The notes under the pieces are model-generated. The model saw only the letters and a list, made by a program, of their open reading frames with translations, was not told the DNA's origin and made no database searches. A program made the translations under genes and the position numbers. Shown one piece after another: positions 61,887 through 64,000 of a stretch of DNA of 64,000 bases. Source of the stretch: Deinococcus metalli (lineage in GTDB: Bacteria; Deinococcota; Deinococci; Deinococcales; Deinococcaceae); contig NZ_JACHFK010000011.1 in the NCBI RefSeq assembly GCF_014201805.1, forward strand, positions 118,502-182,501, read 5' to 3'. The stretch's first letter is position 1. The number at the start of each line of letters is the position of its first letter.

Positions 61887-62447
61887 ATGGCCCATGCCGT
61901 CTTTCGCTGGCTCGCCAGCATCGCGTTGAGCCTGAGTGGCCTCGTCGCCGCTGCCACGCCCGCCCTGCCCGATTCGTCCCTTGCTGTCACCGCCGTCCAG
62001 GACGCCCTGGCCACCGCGCCGTCCGCCGCGTCCCAGACCGCTGGCGACGCCGCCCAGTTGCGTGCCGAGACCGTGGCCCGTGCCCAGAACGCCGACACCG
62101 TCGCCTACACCGCGGTGCGTGGCAAGGTCGCCATCGTCCGCGCCACCGCGTACAACAGCGTGCCCGGTCAGACCGACTCCACGCCGTTCATCACCGCGAC
62201 CGGCACCCGCACGCGCCCCGGCGTGGTCGCCCTCAGCCGCGACCTGCTCCGCACGTTCCCGTACGGCACCAAGATCATGATCGAGGACCTCAGCGGCCGC
62301 TACAGCGCGCAGCTCAAGGGCCGCGTGTTCATCGTCGAGGACACCATGGCGGCCCGGAAGACGGGCAGCCTGGACATCTGGATGTCCACGCGCGGCGACG
62401 CGATGCGCTTCGGCGCCCGGCAGGTACGCATCACCGCCGTTCGCTGA
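61887..62447 (+). CDS. 3D (Asp-Asp-Asp) domain secreted protein
   Basis: 186 aa. Signal peptide (RWLASIALSLSGLVAAATPA), an Ala-rich linker, then a 3D domain: ATAYNSVPGQTDSTPFITAT, GVVALSRDLL, FPYGTKIMIED, and VFIVEDTMAARKTGSLDIWM with the conserved Asp residues. Such domains occur in MltA-type lytic transglycosylases and Rpf/YabE-like wall enzymes. Shine-Dalgarno GAAGGAG 5 nt before the ATG. A role in peptidoglycan remodelling fits the dcw genes upstream. Confidence 0.87.
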   Translation: MAHAVFRWLASIALSLSGLVAAATPALPDSSLAVTAVQDALATAPSAASQTAGDAAQLRAETVARAQNADTVAYTAVRGKVAIVRATAYNSVPGQTDSTPFITATGTRTRPGVVALSRDLLRTFPYGTKIMIEDLSGRYSAQLKGRVFIVEDTMAARKTGSLDIWMSTRGDAMRFGARQVRITAVR

Positions 62448-62462
62448 TCCGACCAGCTATCT

Positions 62463-62494
62463 AGAGCGGGTTCCCGGCCATGGGAGCCCGCTCT
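62463..62494 (+). terminator. Terminator after the 3D-domain gene
   Basis: AGAGCGGG-T-TCCC and GGGA-G-CCCGCTCT (62463-62475 with 62482-62494) form a 13-bp stem with one T-G pair and the 6-nt loop GGCCAT, followed by GCTGTT. Confidence 0.75.
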
Positions 62495-62551
62495 GCTGTT
62501 GCCCCCACGTCGTCCAGGGCACGCGCGGGCGTCTGCTATCCTCCGCTTCGC

Positions 62552-63739
<1,188 letters not shown>

Positions 63740-63856
63740 GCCCTGGCGACGCCGCCCCCGAGCCTGACGGTGACCTGAAGCACTATTAACAATCCACGCA
63801 GGGAGGCTCATAGCGCGTCATGTTCCCCCCCGTAGGCTCATGGGCGGAGGCACACC

Positions 63857-64000
63857 ATGAACAAGATTCTGATGATTCCGGCAGCCCTGCTGCTGAGCAC
63901 GGCCGCGGCGGCACCGAAGATCAGCGCGCAGAGCATCATCGTGAACCCGACGACGCCGGACCTGAGCGTGTCGGTGCGGGTGGACAAGGACACCAGCGGG
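63857..64000 (+). CDS. N-terminus of a secreted, DUF4384-like protein (cut by window)
   Basis: 48 codons visible. ATG with GGAGG 6 nt upstream. Signal peptide ILMIPAALLLSTAAAAP, then KISAQSIIVNPTTPDLSVSV, which resembles the start of Deinococcus DUF4384 surface proteins. The rest lies beyond the window, so the assignment is tentative. A TAGGCT -10-like hexamer is at 63832-63837. Confidence 0.6.
   Translation, partial: MNKILMIPAALLLSTAAAAPKISAQSIIVNPTTPDLSVSVRVDKDTSG

Overview
This window is a high-GC chromosomal segment from a Deinococcus-type bacterium. Several things point that way: a bacillithiol synthase gene (bshC), a Thermus/Deinococcus-type homoisocitrate dehydrogenase of the aminoadipate lysine route, a DUF1999 protein, several Ser/Thr kinases, and above all the promoter style. 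About 28 genes carry a TAnnnT -10 hexamer only 5-10 nt before the ATG or GTG, the signature of leaderless mRNAs described for Deinococcus. A second class of genes (fadD, acyl-CoA dehydrogenase, pruA, pnt, S8 protease, 3D-domain protein, clpA, rpsP) has clear Shine-Dalgarno leaders. I see no CRISPR array, tRNA, rRNA, IS or prophage, so this is mostly housekeeping chromosome.

Layout. 1-2.6 kb: rpsP, then khpA-rimM-trmD and a LON-domain protein. 2.6-5.6 kb: ftsE-ftsX-envC with GTGA overlaps. 5.7-7 kb: C-terminal processing protease. 7.1-10.9 kb: homoisocitrate dehydrogenase, an MnmC split into two overlapping genes, tsaD. 11.2-13 kb: fadD. 13.1-15.1 kb: DUF1999, an HMA-like protein without its cysteines, DUF503, lepB. 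15.2-18.8 kb: Ser/Thr kinase, GH13 alpha-glucosidase with a LacI-type palindrome, LCP protein. 19-21.8 kb: clpS-clpA. 21.8-28.4 kb: DUF2726, lipoprotein, a three-gene ABC-2 exporter, old yellow enzyme, LolD-like ATPase. 28.5-30.8 kb: CRP/FNR regulator, FAH hydrolase, nucleotidyltransferase. 30.8-33.7 kb: acyl-CoA dehydrogenase sharing a promoter element with fadD, holA, kinase 2. 33.8-39.9 kb: two uncharacterised genes, a membrane kinase with NHL propeller, glutaredoxin-like, ftsY. 39.9-47.3 kb: bshC, CRP/FNR regulator, WecG-type glycosyltransferase, class III aminotransferase, two DinB paralogues, DUF4180, pruA. 47.5-50.4 kb: small proteins and a DUF4127/ROK-kinase pair. 50.4-54.9 kb: S8 protease with tandem repeats, pntAA-pntAB-pntB. 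55-58 kb: truB, membrane protein, RluB-type synthase, rnpB RNA, DUF423. 58.1-61.4 kb: a short dcw cluster mraZ-rsmH-ftsL-ftsI with phased MraZ boxes. 61.5-64 kb: an AT-rich multi-hairpin island, 3D-domain protein, LolC/E-type permease, start of a secreted protein.

How it works together. The strongest theme is cell envelope and division: FtsEX with its EnvC-like partner, the dcw genes, LepB, LCP, Ctp, FtsY and exporters. A second theme is RNA and translation: rpsP operon, RnpB, TruB, RluB, MnmC, TsaD. The most unusual signal is a repeated gene-start design. ftsE, the membrane kinase gene and ftsY are each preceded by a 15-17 codon mini-ORF that begins 6-11 nt after a -10 hexamer and ends in a GTGA or ATGA overlap with the main start codon. 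Other points for a second look are the hairpin island after ftsI and the operator shared by fadD and the acyl-CoA dehydrogenase.
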